Below, piece by piece: positions 25,389-34,404 of a stretch of DNA of 64,000 nucleotides; positions within the stretch are counted from its first letter, which is position 1, and every line of letters begins with the position of its first letter. The stretch spans positions 1 through 64,000 of the forward strand of contig NZ_JAKVTW010000001.1 of NCBI RefSeq assembly GCF_022489065.1, read 5' to 3'. The position numbers and the translations under genes are program-made. Below the pieces are notes generated by a model. The model was given only the letters and a program-made list of their open reading frames with translations. It was not told the DNA's origin and did not search any database. Source of the DNA: Vreelandella neptunia. Its GTDB lineage: Bacteria > Pseudomonadota > Gammaproteobacteria > Pseudomonadales > Halomonadaceae.

Positions 25389-25772
25389 TTAACGCGTCGC
25401 GGGGCGGCATATTTCCAGCAGGTTGCCGTCCGGGTCGCGCAGGTAGATGGACTCGATGGGCCCATTCGCGCCTTGGCGAGCAACGGGGCCTAGCTCAACG
25501 TCAATGGCCAGCGCATCCAAGTGCTGTTTGAATTCGTCCAGCGGCAATTGGCAACGCAGGCATAAATCCAGACTGCCCGGCGTGGGTGTTGCTGAGATGG
25601 GGGCGATGTCGGTATCGGTTTGATGCAGGCGTAGCGCCGTATCACCGAGCATTAAATCGACCCGTTGAGCATCGCGATAACGGACGTCTAGCCCTAACAC
25701 CCTTGAGTAAAAATCGACGGCGCGACCCATGTCGGTCACGGTGACTACAAGATGATCCAGACCTGATAGCAT
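25389..25772 (-). CDS. VOC-superfamily protein (glyoxalase/bleomycin-resistance fold)
   Basis: This 127-residue protein has one vicinal-oxygen-chelate unit pair. It opens MLSGLDHLVVTVTDMGRAVD and ends YLRDPDGNLLEICRP, the typical first and last strands. Likely metal ligands are His8 and the Glu near the C-terminus. The frame is open much further upstream, but AAGGA lies seven bases before the ATG at 25772, inside what would otherwise be coding, so that start is preferred. The family includes glyoxalase I, dioxygenases and antibiotic-sequestering proteins. Its specific role is unknown. It is divergent from the methyltransferase gene at 25812. Confidence 0.82.
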   Translation of the reverse strand: MLSGLDHLVVTVTDMGRAVDFYSRVLGLDVRYRDAQRVDLMLGDTALRLHQTDTDIAPISATPTPGSLDLCLRCQLPLDEFKQHLDALAIDVELGPVARQGANGPIESIYLRDPDGNLLEICRPATR

Positions 25773-25811
25773 GCCACTTTCCTTAAACATAACGATAAGC
25801 CAGAGAATACG

Positions 25812-26456
25812 ATGATGCGCCGCTGTCCGCTCTGCGCGGAATCCACTATTGCGCTCTACCACCGGGATCGGCGTCGTGACTACTACCAGTGTGCCACGTG
25901 TAAGCTGGTATTTGTCCCCCCTGAGCAGCATTTGAGCGCCGCTGCAGAAAAGGCCGAATACGATAAACATCAAAACTCGCCGCATGATACGGGATATCGA
26001 CGCTTTCTAGGGCGTTTATTTACCCCGTTGTTAGCGAAGCTCCCGCCCAATGCGCGCGGGCTTGATTTTGGTTCCGGGCCGGGGCCGACACTGTCGGTGA
26101 TGTTCACCGAGCAGGGCCACCCGATGGCCCTTTACGACCCCTTTTACGCTCCCGATGCCTCAGTTTTGACACAAAAATATGATTTTATTACCGCTACCGA
26201 AGTGGTTGAGCACTTGTCTCAGCCTGGCCAAGTGCTTACTCAACTGGCCGCGCAGCTTGCGCCAGAGGGGTATCTAGGGCTGATGACCAAGCGGGTCTCC
26301 ACCCCTGAAGCGTTTGCCCGCTGGCACTATATTAGCGACCCCACCCATATCAGCTTTTTTAGTGAAGAGACCTTTCGTTGGTGGGCTCAAAAGAATAGTT
26401 TAGTAGTGGAATTTCCTGGGCCAGACACGGTTATTCTATACAAAACGCTAACGTGA
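25812..26456 (+). CDS. Zinc-ribbon class I methyltransferase
   Basis: This 214-residue protein starts with a four-cysteine zinc ribbon (Cys5, Cys8, Cys27, Cys30). A SAM-dependent methyltransferase fold follows, with motif I LDFGSGPGP near 84-92, YDPFYAPD as the acidic loop, and TATEVVEHL as motif IV. This layout is seen in uncharacterised Methyltransf_23 proteins, and the ribbon suggests RNA or protein as a substrate; that is speculation. The gene seems monocistronic, 40 bp from the divergent VOC gene. Confidence 0.8.
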   Translation: MMRRCPLCAESTIALYHRDRRRDYYQCATCKLVFVPPEQHLSAAAEKAEYDKHQNSPHDTGYRRFLGRLFTPLLAKLPPNARGLDFGSGPGPTLSVMFTEQGHPMALYDPFYAPDASVLTQKYDFITATEVVEHLSQPGQVLTQLAAQLAPEGYLGLMTKRVSTPEAFARWHYISDPTHISFFSEETFRWWAQKNSLVVEFPGPDTVILYKTLT

Positions 26457-26479
26457 ACAATTGTAACCTTAGAAAAGCA

Positions 26480-26508
26480 TTGACTTTACCCCCTTGGGGG
26501 CAATAATT
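26480..26508 (+). promoter_or_regulatory. Sigma-70-like promoter for the MFS gene, with overlapping palindrome
   Basis: TTGACT at 26480-26485 and ATAATT at 26503-26508 are 17 bp apart, a near-consensus pair. The spacer contains CCCCC-TT-GGGGG, a perfect inverted repeat that could be an operator. The transcript would run to the MFS start at 26639 with a leader of about 125 nt. Confidence 0.45.
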
Positions 26509-26638
26509 GCGCGCCGCTATCCCTGCCTGACGTGATGTGCCAGGTGAGATAACGGTTACTGTGAACAGATTTTTCAGCGTTTTTCACGCCTGTTTTCAGC
26601 CCCTGTTTTCCACCACTTTTCGTCAAGACGAGGTTTTC

Positions 26639-28012
26639 ATGTCGCGGCAACTGCTAGCCATGGCGCTGGCGCCCCTTTTAGGGCTATTCATCCTCGGGAT
26701 AGGCAACGGTTTTCTTGCCACCTTAATTACCGTGCGGCTAGACGCTGCCGGTGAATCGGCCACGGTGATCGGTATTGTCTCGTCGGCTTACTTTATCGGC
26801 TTAGCTTTAGGCGCAATGGTGAATGATCGCCTGTTGCTGCGTATTGGTCACATTCGCGCCTATGGCAGTTTTGCCTCGTTAGTTGCTGTCACCGTGTTAC
26901 TGCAAGGCTTGTTCTTCGACCCCTGGGCGTGGTTTGCGCTGCGTTTGGTCGGCGGCTGGGCCACCGTCGGGGTTTATCTGGTTATAGAGAGCTGGCTATT
27001 GACCGCCGGTGATCAAAGAGTCCGTGGCCGCCTGTTGGCGCTGTATATGATTTCGCTGTATGCCGCCGGGGTATTGGGCCAGTTGCTGTTAGGCGTGACG
27101 AATGCGATGGGCGTAACGGCACCCTTTATGGTGATAGGGCTACTGGCCTCGCTTTCTGTGCTGCCGATGGCGATGATTCCTCGTGTATCACCGATTATGG
27201 AGCACGCCGAACCGCTCCCTCCTCACCGTTTGATTACCCTGACGCCCACCGGCGTCATGGGCAGTTTAGGCTCGGGTATGGTGGTCGCCGCGGCCTACAC
27301 GCTGTTGCCACTTTATCTACAGCGTAATGGTATGAGCGTGAGCCAGGTAGGCCAGATGATGGCGGTGCTCATCATGGGGGCCATGTTGCTGCAATACCCA
27401 ATTGGCCGCTGGTCTGATCGTCATGACCGGCAAATGGTCCTGATCGGCATCAGCGGTTTCTGTGTCCTCATCTCAGCAGCGATACTGTGGCTGCCGCTTT
27501 CTACGCCGCTGCTGGCGGTACTGCTGTTCTTACTGGGTGGTGGCGTGTTTGCACTCTATCCCGTGGCCGTAAGCCATGCCGCTGACCGGGCGCCAGCAGG
27601 GGCGCTTGTCCGCATGAGCCAAGGTCTACTGTTGATCAACTCGATTGGCGCCACCATCAGTCCGCTGTTGATTTCCCCCGTTATGACTGCAATGGGTGAC
27701 GCGGGACTGTTCTGGGCCTTCGGCTCGCTGAGCCTGTTCTTCGTTATGTTCTTCTCCTGGCGACGCAGCGTGCGCCCAGCGCCGGTGCCGGTGGCTCCGT
27801 TTACGCCTACTACGCCGATGACCGCTGCCGGTGCGGAGCTAGTGGTCACGGAAGAGTTGATACAGGGTGCGCTGGAACATGAGCATCTCGAAGATCTATC
27901 CGATGCCGTATGGGACGTCGATGCCGCCGAACCGGTAGTAGGGCCGCCTGCGCAAGATGAAAGCCATATCACCTATTACGATGATGTGGCGCAAACAAGT
28001 GTGCATAAATAA
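26639..28012 (+). CDS. MFS transporter, YcaD-like, with acidic C-terminal tail
   Basis: This 457-residue major facilitator has twelve predicted helices. It opens MSRQLLAMALAPLLGLFILG. The loop motif GRWSDRHDRQMVL between helices 8 and 9 echoes the MFS A-motif. The family (YcaD/UPF0226-like) has no firmly known substrate. The membrane part ends near FFSWRRSVRP. It is followed by about 75 residues rich in Glu, Asp, Pro and Val, an extension longer than usual for the family. The open frame begins at 26537, but the family N-terminus matches the ATG at 26639. It is a single gene behind the promoter at 26480. Confidence 0.85.
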   Translation: MSRQLLAMALAPLLGLFILGIGNGFLATLITVRLDAAGESATVIGIVSSAYFIGLALGAMVNDRLLLRIGHIRAYGSFASLVAVTVLLQGLFFDPWAWFALRLVGGWATVGVYLVIESWLLTAGDQRVRGRLLALYMISLYAAGVLGQLLLGVTNAMGVTAPFMVIGLLASLSVLPMAMIPRVSPIMEHAEPLPPHRLITLTPTGVMGSLGSGMVVAAAYTLLPLYLQRNGMSVSQVGQMMAVLIMGAMLLQYPIGRWSDRHDRQMVLIGISGFCVLISAAILWLPLSTPLLAVLLFLLGGGVFALYPVAVSHAADRAPAGALVRMSQGLLLINSIGATISPLLISPVMTAMGDAGLFWAFGSLSLFFVMFFSWRRSVRPAPVPVAPFTPTTPMTAAGAELVVTEELIQGALEHEHLEDLSDAVWDVDAAEPVVGPPAQDESHITYYDDVAQTSVHK

Positions 28013-28100
28013 AACGAGATGAGGACGTAGCCGGTAGCGGCTGATACCTTGGGCTAATGGTGTATGTGAGAGAGTGTTACTACTATCGTAGGTACATTTT

Positions 28101-28114
28101 CAAACATTTGTTTT
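28101..28114. promoter_or_regulatory. Candidate PsrA/fatty-acid regulator box before the acyl-CoA dehydrogenase
   Basis: The sequence CAAAC-ATTT-GTTTT matches the PsrA pattern known from Pseudomonas (G/CAAAC, 2-4 bases, GTTTG/C) except for its last base. It lies 22 bp before the start of a fatty-acid oxidation gene, which fits. The match is short and could be chance. Confidence 0.35.
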
Positions 28115-28135
28115 ATTTTCAGCCCGAGGTTCGCC

Positions 28136-29923
28136 ATGAATGTTTACGCCGCGCCGATACGCGATTTGCGCTTTGTGCTCGAAGAGCTACTAGCGCACCG
28201 CTCGCTTAACCTACCGGGCTTCGAAGAAGCCACGCCAGACTTGGTAGAAGCGGTGCTCGAAGAAGCCGCTAAACTGGCCGGTGATGTCTGGGGGCCGCTT
28301 AACAAAATTGGTGACCAGCAGGGCGCCAAGCGCCACACCGATGGTAGCGTAACGACCCCGGAAGGCTTCGCGGCGGCTTACCAAGCGTATGTCGAGGGCG
28401 GCTGGAACGGTATTGGTGTATCCGAAGCGCTAGGCGGTCAGAACTTACCTGAAGTGGTCGCCAGCGCGGTGCAGGAGATGCTTCACGGCGCCAATATGGC
28501 ACTCGGGCTCTGTCCCATGCTGACCGCCGGTGCCATTGAAGCACTGGCCCATCACGGCAGCGATGAATTAAAAGCGACTTACTTGCCCAAACTGGTGGAA
28601 GGCACCTGGACGGGCACCATGAACCTCACCGAATCCCAGGCGGGGTCGGATCTCTCCCAAGTGCGCACCCGCGCCGTGCCTGAAAACGACCACTACCGCA
28701 TCAGTGGGCAAAAGATTTATATCACCTGGGGCGAGCACGACGCTGCCGAAAATATTATCCATCTAGTGCTTGCGCGCAAGCCTGATGCCCCGGAGGGCAA
28801 CAAGGGCATCTCGCTGTTTTTGGTGCCCAAGTTCCTAGTTAATGAAGATGGCTCACTGGGTGAGCGCAACGATGTTACCTGTGCCTCTATTGAGCATAAG
28901 TTGGGCATTCATGGCTCACCTACCTGCACCCTGAGCTTTGGTGAAAACGGCGGCGCCATTGGCTATTTAGTCGGTGAAGAGGGGCGTGGTCTTAACCATA
29001 TGTTCACCATGATGAACGAGGCACGCCACAAAGTTGGCATCCAGGGCATTGGTGTGGCCGAGCGCGCCTGCCAGCACGCCTTTGCCTATGCGTTGGAGCG
29101 TCGCCAGGGGCGCGCTTCTAAAGTACGAGGCGGCGCTGAGTGCAGTATCAGCGAGCACTTGGACGTACGCCGTATGCTGCTTTCGATGCGCTCGCGTACC
29201 GATGCGCTGCGTGCCCTGGCACTCTACTGCGCCGCTGAGCTGGATGCCGCCCGCCACGCTGAAAGCGGCGATGCTCGCAACGCCGCTCAAGCCCGCGCCG
29301 ATATTCTTATTCCGGTAATCAAAAGCTTCTCTACCGATCAAGCGGTGGATATCGCCTCCATGGGGATTCAGGTACATGGCGGAATGGGCTATGTGGAAGA
29401 GACAGGGGCTGCCCAGCTGCTCCGCGATGCCCGGATTGCGCCTATCTATGAAGGCACTAATGGCATTCAGGCACTGGATTTGGCGGGGCGTAAACTCCAG
29501 CGTGACAACGGCGAAGCGCTCACCGCGCTATCGAAAGAGGTTGCTGCCACCGTGGAGCAGCTCAACGCTGACCCCGCACTGAAAGCGCTGGGCAGTGGCT
29601 TGGCCGCCGGACTTGAAGACCTAAACGCTGCCCAAGCGATGGTGCTGGAACAAGGCCGTGACCCAGAAACCGGCGCAGACGCGGTGCAGGCCTACGCCAC
29701 GCCGTTTCTTAACTTGGCGGGTCATGTGCTGTGTGCCTGGCAGATGGGCAAAGCGGCGCTTAGCGCCCAAGCTGCTCTTAAGAACGGCAGCGATGATCCC
29801 TTCTATACTACCAAAATGCGCAGCGCCGAATTTGCTATCACCCAATGGCTGCCCGTAGGCCGCGCCCAGCGTGCGGTGATTGAGGCGGGTATGCAGTGTT
29901 TAAGCGAGTTTGAGGTTCATTAA
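28136..29923 (+). CDS. Acyl-CoA dehydrogenase (long form)
   Basis: This 595-residue FAD-dependent dehydrogenase introduces the first double bond in fatty-acyl-CoA oxidation. The long form has an extra N-terminal helical segment and a C-terminal domain, as in the Pseudomonas proteins near the ETF genes. Seen are MNLTESQAGSDLSQVRTRA (flavin/substrate loop), YITWGEHD, MMNEARHKVGIQGIGVAERA, and the FAD-binding and catalytic block IQVHGGMGYVEETGAAQLLRDARI with YEGTNGIQALDLAGRKL. It begins the beta-oxidation region, about 130 bp before the acyl-CoA synthetase. The chain-length preference is not readable. A PsrA-like box is just upstream. Confidence 0.92.
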   Translation: MNVYAAPIRDLRFVLEELLAHRSLNLPGFEEATPDLVEAVLEEAAKLAGDVWGPLNKIGDQQGAKRHTDGSVTTPEGFAAAYQAYVEGGWNGIGVSEALGGQNLPEVVASAVQEMLHGANMALGLCPMLTAGAIEALAHHGSDELKATYLPKLVEGTWTGTMNLTESQAGSDLSQVRTRAVPENDHYRISGQKIYITWGEHDAAENIIHLVLARKPDAPEGNKGISLFLVPKFLVNEDGSLGERNDVTCASIEHKLGIHGSPTCTLSFGENGGAIGYLVGEEGRGLNHMFTMMNEARHKVGIQGIGVAERACQHAFAYALERRQGRASKVRGGAECSISEHLDVRRMLLSMRSRTDALRALALYCAAELDAARHAESGDARNAAQARADILIPVIKSFSTDQAVDIASMGIQVHGGMGYVEETGAAQLLRDARIAPIYEGTNGIQALDLAGRKLQRDNGEALTALSKEVAATVEQLNADPALKALGSGLAAGLEDLNAAQAMVLEQGRDPETGADAVQAYATPFLNLAGHVLCAWQMGKAALSAQAALKNGSDDPFYTTKMRSAEFAITQWLPVGRAQRAVIEAGMQCLSEFEVH

Positions 29924-29939
29924 CGCTAATGTATCAGCT

Positions 29940-29972
29940 AGCACCGCCGCCCTAGAGGCGGCGGTGCTGTTT
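29940..29972 (+). terminator. GC-rich hairpin after the acyl-CoA dehydrogenase
   Basis: AGCACCGCCGCC at 29940-29951 pairs perfectly with 29957-29968 around a CTAGA loop, followed by GTTTCT. The stem is strong but the T-run is short, so read-through to the acyl-CoA synthetase is likely. Confidence 0.6.
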
Positions 29973-30051
29973 CTAGGCTATCAAAACAACTATTTAAAAC
30001 GCACCCTTAAAACGAACGCTTTCAACAACATCAAAAAACCAGGAGCCGACC

Positions 30052-31680
30052 ATGACCACCATTTTCGAGCAAGGCTTGCCCAAAAGCGCAGCTAACCACG
30101 TACCGCTTTCGCCGCTGACCTTTATTGAACGCTCCGCGTCGATCTATCCCGACTACCCGGCGGTGGTTCATGGCAGTACGCGACGTACGTGGGGCCAATC
30201 CTGGTCACGCTGTCGTCAGTTGGCCTCTGCACTTCAGCGGCGGGGCCTTCAGCCAGGCCAAACAGTGGCGGCGATGCTGCCTAATATCCCTGCAATGTTC
30301 GAGGCGCACTTTGGCGTGCCGCTGGCGGGCTGTGTATTGAATACGTTGAATATTCGCCTGGACGCTGAGGCGATCAGCTATATGCTGGAGCACGGCGAGG
30401 CGAAAGCCATTTTGGTCGACCCCGAGTTTGCTGAGGTCATCCAACAAGCCGTTGCCAAGCTAACTCACAAGCCGCTGATCATTGATGTCGCCGATGTTGA
30501 GTTTCTCGGTGAAACACAGGGCATTGGAGACATTGAGTATGAGGCGCTGCTGAACGAGGGCGACGCTGATTTCGCCTATCAGCTACCTGCCGATGAGTGG
30601 GATGCAATCTCGCTCAACTACACTTCAGGCACCACCGGCAAACCCAAAGGCGTGGTGTATCACCACCGCGGTGCTTACCTTAACGCGGTAAGTAATATCA
30701 TGGAGTGGGCGATGCCCCACCACCCGATCTACCTGTGGACGCTGCCGATGTTCCACTGCAACGGCTGGTGTTTCCCTTGGACGATTGCCGCCAACGCCGG
30801 GGTCAACGTGTGCCTGCGCCGCGTCGACCCGAAAAAGATCATGCAGTTGATTGCCGATGAAAAGGTCACTCACTTCAGCGGCGCGCCGATTATTCTTAAT
30901 GGTTTGGTGAACTTGCCTGCTGAAGATAAGTGCCAGTTCGATCACCCGGTGAAAGTCACCACCGCCGGTGCCGCGCCACCAGCCTCAGTGATTTCCGGGG
31001 TCGAGAAGCTGGGCATTGAAGTGACTCACGTATATGGCCTAACCGAAGTGTATGGCCCCGTCACCGTGTGTGCCTGGCGCGAGGCGTGGGATGAGTTGCC
31101 ACTGGAAGCGCGGGCCAAAATCAAAGCCCGCCAGGGTGTGCGCTACCATATGCTCGAAGCGCTGTGTGTCGCCGACCCGCTGACCATGGAGCCAGTCCCC
31201 AAGGATGGCAAAACCATGGGTGAAATACTGATGCGCGGCAATAACGTTATGAAGGGCTATTTAAAGAACCCAGAGGCCACCGAGCAGGCGCTGGAGGGTG
31301 GCTGGTACCACACCGGCGACTTGGCGGTTTGGCATCCGGATGGCTATATCGAAATCAAAGACCGCTCGAAAGACATCATTATTTCCGGTGGAGAGAACAT
31401 CTCCACCATCGAAGTGGAAGACGCCATTTACGGCCACCCCGCCGTTGAAGAGGCCGCAGTGGTCGCCAAGCCTGACGAGAAGTGGGGTGAAACGCCCTGT
31501 GCGTTTGTGAAGCTCAAAGTGGGCTACGGCGAAGTCACCGAGGCCGATATTATCGCCCACTGCCGTGAACATCTGGCGAGTTACAAAGTCCCTAAAACAG
31601 TCATTTTCAGCGAACTGCCCAAAACCTCGACGGGCAAGATACAAAAGTTCGTCTTGCGTGAAGAAGCTAAAAATCATTGA
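30052..31680 (+). CDS. Medium/long-chain fatty acyl-CoA synthetase (AMP-binding)
   Basis: This 542-residue adenylate-forming enzyme activates a fatty or similar carboxylic acid with ATP and CoA. The P-loop-like motif YTSGTTGKPKGVVYH is near 190-204, YGLTEVYGPV near 327, GWYHTGDLAVWHPDGYIEI near 415, and the hinge/CoA block KDIIISGGENISTIEVED near 440. The catalytic Lys is near the C-terminus in KTSTGKIQKFVLR. It resembles AlkK-like medium-chain synthetases more than FadD. AGGAG precedes the start. Gene order (dehydrogenase, synthetase, hydroxyacyl-CoA dehydrogenase, enoyl-CoA hydratase) supports one catabolic pathway. No thiolase is present in the window. Confidence 0.92.
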   Translation: MTTIFEQGLPKSAANHVPLSPLTFIERSASIYPDYPAVVHGSTRRTWGQSWSRCRQLASALQRRGLQPGQTVAAMLPNIPAMFEAHFGVPLAGCVLNTLNIRLDAEAISYMLEHGEAKAILVDPEFAEVIQQAVAKLTHKPLIIDVADVEFLGETQGIGDIEYEALLNEGDADFAYQLPADEWDAISLNYTSGTTGKPKGVVYHHRGAYLNAVSNIMEWAMPHHPIYLWTLPMFHCNGWCFPWTIAANAGVNVCLRRVDPKKIMQLIADEKVTHFSGAPIILNGLVNLPAEDKCQFDHPVKVTTAGAAPPASVISGVEKLGIEVTHVYGLTEVYGPVTVCAWREAWDELPLEARAKIKARQGVRYHMLEALCVADPLTMEPVPKDGKTMGEILMRGNNVMKGYLKNPEATEQALEGGWYHTGDLAVWHPDGYIEIKDRSKDIIISGGENISTIEVEDAIYGHPAVEEAAVVAKPDEKWGETPCAFVKLKVGYGEVTEADIIAHCREHLASYKVPKTVIFSELPKTSTGKIQKFVLREEAKNH

Positions 31681-31701
31681 CCAGCCCTAATAGAAATAAG
31701 C

Positions 31702-31723
31702 ACTGGCGGTGATAACCGCCAGT
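31702..31723 (+). terminator. Hairpin between acyl-CoA synthetase and hydroxyacyl-CoA dehydrogenase
   Basis: ACTGGCGGT and ACCGCCAGT pair perfectly around a GATA loop. There is no T-run after it. It overlaps the first unit of the 16-bp tandem repeat at 31709-31756, so its role may be mRNA processing rather than termination. Confidence 0.45.
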
Positions 31724-31756
31724 AGTGATAACCGCTTGTAGTGATAATCAATAGGG
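31709..31756 (+). repeat. Three 16-bp tandem units upstream of the hydroxyacyl-CoA dehydrogenase
   Basis: Three units begin GTGATAACC, GTGATAACC and GTGATAATC, exactly 16 bp apart (31709, 31725, 31741). Units one and two differ at three positions, and the third is degenerate toward its end. They finish about 10 bp before the start codon, next to the ribosome site GGGGAGA. Confidence 0.7.
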
Positions 31757-31766
31757 GAGATCGAGC

Positions 31767-32615
31767 ATGAGTGACCAACAAATTGGTGTGGTGGGCGCCG
31801 GTACCATGGGGCAGGGGATCGCACAGGTCGTGGCTACCAGTGGCTTTAACGTGCGCCTTTACGATGTGGCCGAAGAGCAGCTTGGCCGCGCCAAGGCGAA
31901 TATCGATAAAGGCTTGGGTAAATTGGTCACTAAAGAGAAGATCAGCGAGGCGGATAAAAGTGACGCTCTCGCCCGTCTATCGACCACTACCACACTCAAT
32001 GCTCTCAGCGACTGCGCGATCATTATCGAGGCGGCCCCCGAACAGCCCGAACTCAAAGAGAAGCTATTTCGTGATCTTAGCCAAATGAGCACCACGGCTA
32101 TTTTAGCCTCCAACACCTCGTCACTGTCGCTCACCCGGTTGGCGGCGGTTTGCGAGCATCCCGAGCGCGTGGTGGGCATGCACTTCTTTAACCCTGTGCC
32201 GGTGCTCAAATTGGTGGAAGTGATTCGCGCCGAGCAAACCTCAGACGCGACCGTGACCGAGATCAAAACCCTCGCGAAGGCGCTGGGCAAGACCGCTGTG
32301 CCGGTAGGCGACGCACCGGGTTTCGCAGTGAATCGCCTGTTGGTGCCGATGATCAACGAAGCGGCGTTTATCGTTCAAGAGGGAACCGCGACACCTGAAG
32401 CGGTTGATGAAGCCATGAAGCTGGGGGCGGCTCACCCCATGGGGCCGTTGGCGCTGGGGGATTTGATCGGCCTGGATGTCTGCCTGGCGATTATGGAAGT
32501 GCTTCAAGAGGGCTTTGGCGATCCTAAATATCGCCCTTGCCCACTGCTTAAGCGTATGGTCGCCGCAGGCTATCTTGGCCGTAAAACCGGGCGAGGTTTT
32601 TATCACTACGACTAG
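31767..32615 (+). CDS. 3-hydroxyacyl-CoA (3-hydroxybutyryl-CoA) dehydrogenase
   Basis: This 282-residue NAD-dependent enzyme oxidises 3-hydroxyacyl-CoA to 3-ketoacyl-CoA. The dinucleotide motif is [11 protein letters not shown] near residues 10-20. The catalytic His lies in [19 protein letters not shown], and [16 protein letters not shown] marks the C-terminal dimer domain. The stand-alone size fits the Hbd/PaaH type rather than the FadB fusion. It probably works with the enoyl-CoA hydratase 120 bp downstream. Short-chain specificity is expected from the family but not proven here. Confidence 0.92.
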   Translation: MSDQQIGVVGAGTMGQGIAQVVATSGFNVRLYDVAEEQLGRAKANIDKGLGKLVTKEKISEADKSDALARLSTTTTLNALSDCAIIIEAAPEQPELKEKLFRDLSQMSTTAILASNTSSLSLTRLAAVCEHPERVVGMHFFNPVPVLKLVEVIRAEQTSDATVTEIKTLAKALGKTAVPVGDAPGFAVNRLLVPMINEAAFIVQEGTATPEAVDEAMKLGAAHPMGPLALGDLIGLDVCLAIMEVLQEGFGDPKYRPCPLLKRMVAAGYLGRKTGRGFYHYD

Positions 32616-32732
32616 CTTGCACTGAACGGAAGAGCACGGCATAAAGGAGTCATTGCCACTCAACCAAGCGTTCGCTAGGGTGGGTGGTAACCATTTTTAA
32701 TGTGCAATAACAAATCGAATAAGGAGCCCGCT

Positions 32733-33506
32733 ATGAGCGAAGCAGTGATCGAGAAGGTTGATAACGATGGGATGGTGCGTCTGACCATCAATCGCCCTAA
32801 AGCTCTGAATGCCTTGAACAGCGAAGTGCTCGCCGCGCTGGAAGCGCACTTAGTAGAACTTGAGTCTCATCCCACTCTACGCGGTGTAGTGATTACCGGC
32901 GCGGGCGAGAAGTCCTTCGTGGCTGGTGCTGATATCACTGAAATGCGCGCTAAAACACCCGAAGAGGCGCGGGCCTTTGCCAGCCAAGCGCTGCGTACCA
33001 TTAAACGCCTAGAGACGCTGCCCGTGCCGGTGGTCGCGCTGGTGAACGGGTTTTGCCTTGGCGGCGGCTGCGAACTGGCACTGGCCTGCGACTGGGCCGT
33101 AGCCAGCGACAACGCGGTATTCGGCCAACCAGAAGTACTGCTGGGCGTTATCCCCGGTTTTGGCGGAACCCAGCGCCTGCCACGCCGCGTCGGGCCTGCC
33201 ATGGCGATTGATCTGGTCACTACCGGGCGCAAAATCGATGCTCAAGAAGCGCTACGTATCGGCCTAGTAAACCGCGTGATGCCGCAAGCGGAGCTGGAGA
33301 GCTACGTTGAAGAGCTCACCAAACAACTCAAAGGTAACGGCCCACAGTCAGTGCGCGGCGCCAAGCAGGCAGTTCACGACGGCATGGATCAAGACCTGGA
33401 TAGCGCGCTGGCGCTGGAAACCAGTCTGTTTGCCTTCTGCTTTGCCGGTGAAGAGCAAAAAGAGGGCATGGCCGCATTTGTCGAGAAGCGCAAACCGAAC
33501 TTCTAA
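32733..33506 (+). CDS. Enoyl-CoA hydratase/isomerase (crotonase family)
   Basis: This 257-residue crotonase adds water across the 2-enoyl-CoA double bond. [10 protein letters not shown] and the oxyanion-hole sequence [15 protein letters not shown] are canonical. Both catalytic Glu positions of true hydratases appear filled (Glu in GGGCELA and in [12 protein letters not shown]). The frame is open from 32700, but AAGGAG at 32721-32726 is well placed for the ATG at 32733. A strong terminator 30 bp after the stop closes the fatty-acid region. Confidence 0.92.
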   Translation: MSEAVIEKVDNDGMVRLTINRPKALNALNSEVLAALEAHLVELESHPTLRGVVITGAGEKSFVAGADITEMRAKTPEEARAFASQALRTIKRLETLPVPVVALVNGFCLGGGCELALACDWAVASDNAVFGQPEVLLGVIPGFGGTQRLPRRVGPAMAIDLVTTGRKIDAQEALRIGLVNRVMPQAELESYVEELTKQLKGNGPQSVRGAKQAVHDGMDQDLDSALALETSLFAFCFAGEEQKEGMAAFVEKRKPNF

Positions 33507-33536
33507 GGTTTGATTAATTATAGTTTTACTTATTTA

Positions 33537-33567
33537 GGGGGTGGCGCTTGCGCCACCCCCGTTTTAT
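33537..33567 (+). terminator. Rho-independent terminator after the enoyl-CoA hydratase
   Basis: GGGGGTGGCGC and GCGCCACCCCC form a perfect 11-bp GC-rich stem with a TT centre, followed by GTTTTATT. Confidence 0.85.
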
Positions 33568-33638
33568 TCTCGAAAACATGTCTAGGTAGCCGTTGTGCTA
33601 GGTATGATTGTTAATCTCAACACCTTAAGGAGCGCTGC

Positions 33639-34334
33639 ATGTTTGATCTCTATATCGCTAACAAGAACTACTCCTCTTGGTCGCTGCGCCCTTGGGTGTT
33701 GATGAAAGTATTGGAAATTCCGTTCAACGAACATCTCATGCCTTTTGAAGGCGGTTTTGGCGCTAGCCATGACGTTTATACCCGCTTTTCGCCATCGGGC
33801 TTAGTGCCCTGTTTAGTGGAAAGTGAGGGTGATCTGGCGGTGTGGGATTCGCTGGCGATTGTTGAGTATTTGGCCGAGCAATACCTCAACGTTTGGCCGA
33901 CAAATAAAACCGCCCGCGCCTGGGCGCGCTCTGCCTCGGCTGAAATGCACAGCGGCTTTGGCGCCCTGCGCGATGATTGTTCAATGAACTGCGGCGTACG
34001 GGTTGAGTTAAATGAGTTATCGGCTAAGCTCAAGACCGATGTGGCTCGCCTGGATACACTATGGCAACAGGGGCTTGAGCGCTTTGGTGGGCCTTTTTTA
34101 GCGGGTGAGCACTTCACTGCGGTGGATGCTTTTTATGCCCCGGTGGCCTTTCGTGTACAGACATTTAATCTACCGGTGAGTGTCGCCTCCCAGAAATATG
34201 TCGATCGCTTGTTAGCGCTCCCTGCTATGCTGGCGTGGTATCAATCCGCGCTAGAAGAGACATGGCGCGAACCTATGCACGAAGCCGAAACGCTAAAAAA
34301 TGGCACCCTTAAGGCCGATTACCGGAAGGCTTAA
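33639..34334 (+). CDS. Glutathione S-transferase family protein
   Basis: This 231-residue soluble protein has an N-terminal thioredoxin-like GST domain (LYIANKNYSSWSLRPWVLMK, with a Ser-rich catalytic loop) and an all-helical C-terminal domain (ending with YQSALEETWREP). The cis-Pro region reads PSGLVPCLVE, followed by the gamma-glutamyl-binding VWDSLAIVEYL. AAGGAG precedes the start. Its substrate is unknown. The yaeQ gene starts about 70 bp after the stop and might be co-transcribed. Confidence 0.88.
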   Translation: MFDLYIANKNYSSWSLRPWVLMKVLEIPFNEHLMPFEGGFGASHDVYTRFSPSGLVPCLVESEGDLAVWDSLAIVEYLAEQYLNVWPTNKTARAWARSASAEMHSGFGALRDDCSMNCGVRVELNELSAKLKTDVARLDTLWQQGLERFGGPFLAGEHFTAVDAFYAPVAFRVQTFNLPVSVASQKYVDRLLALPAMLAWYQSALEETWREPMHEAETLKNGTLKADYRKA

Positions 34335-34404
34335 CCTGCTTGGCAATTCACCGGTGATACGCTGCATCAGGTACACTGGCGCAAAATTTCGTTTGGAAAC
34401 TGCA

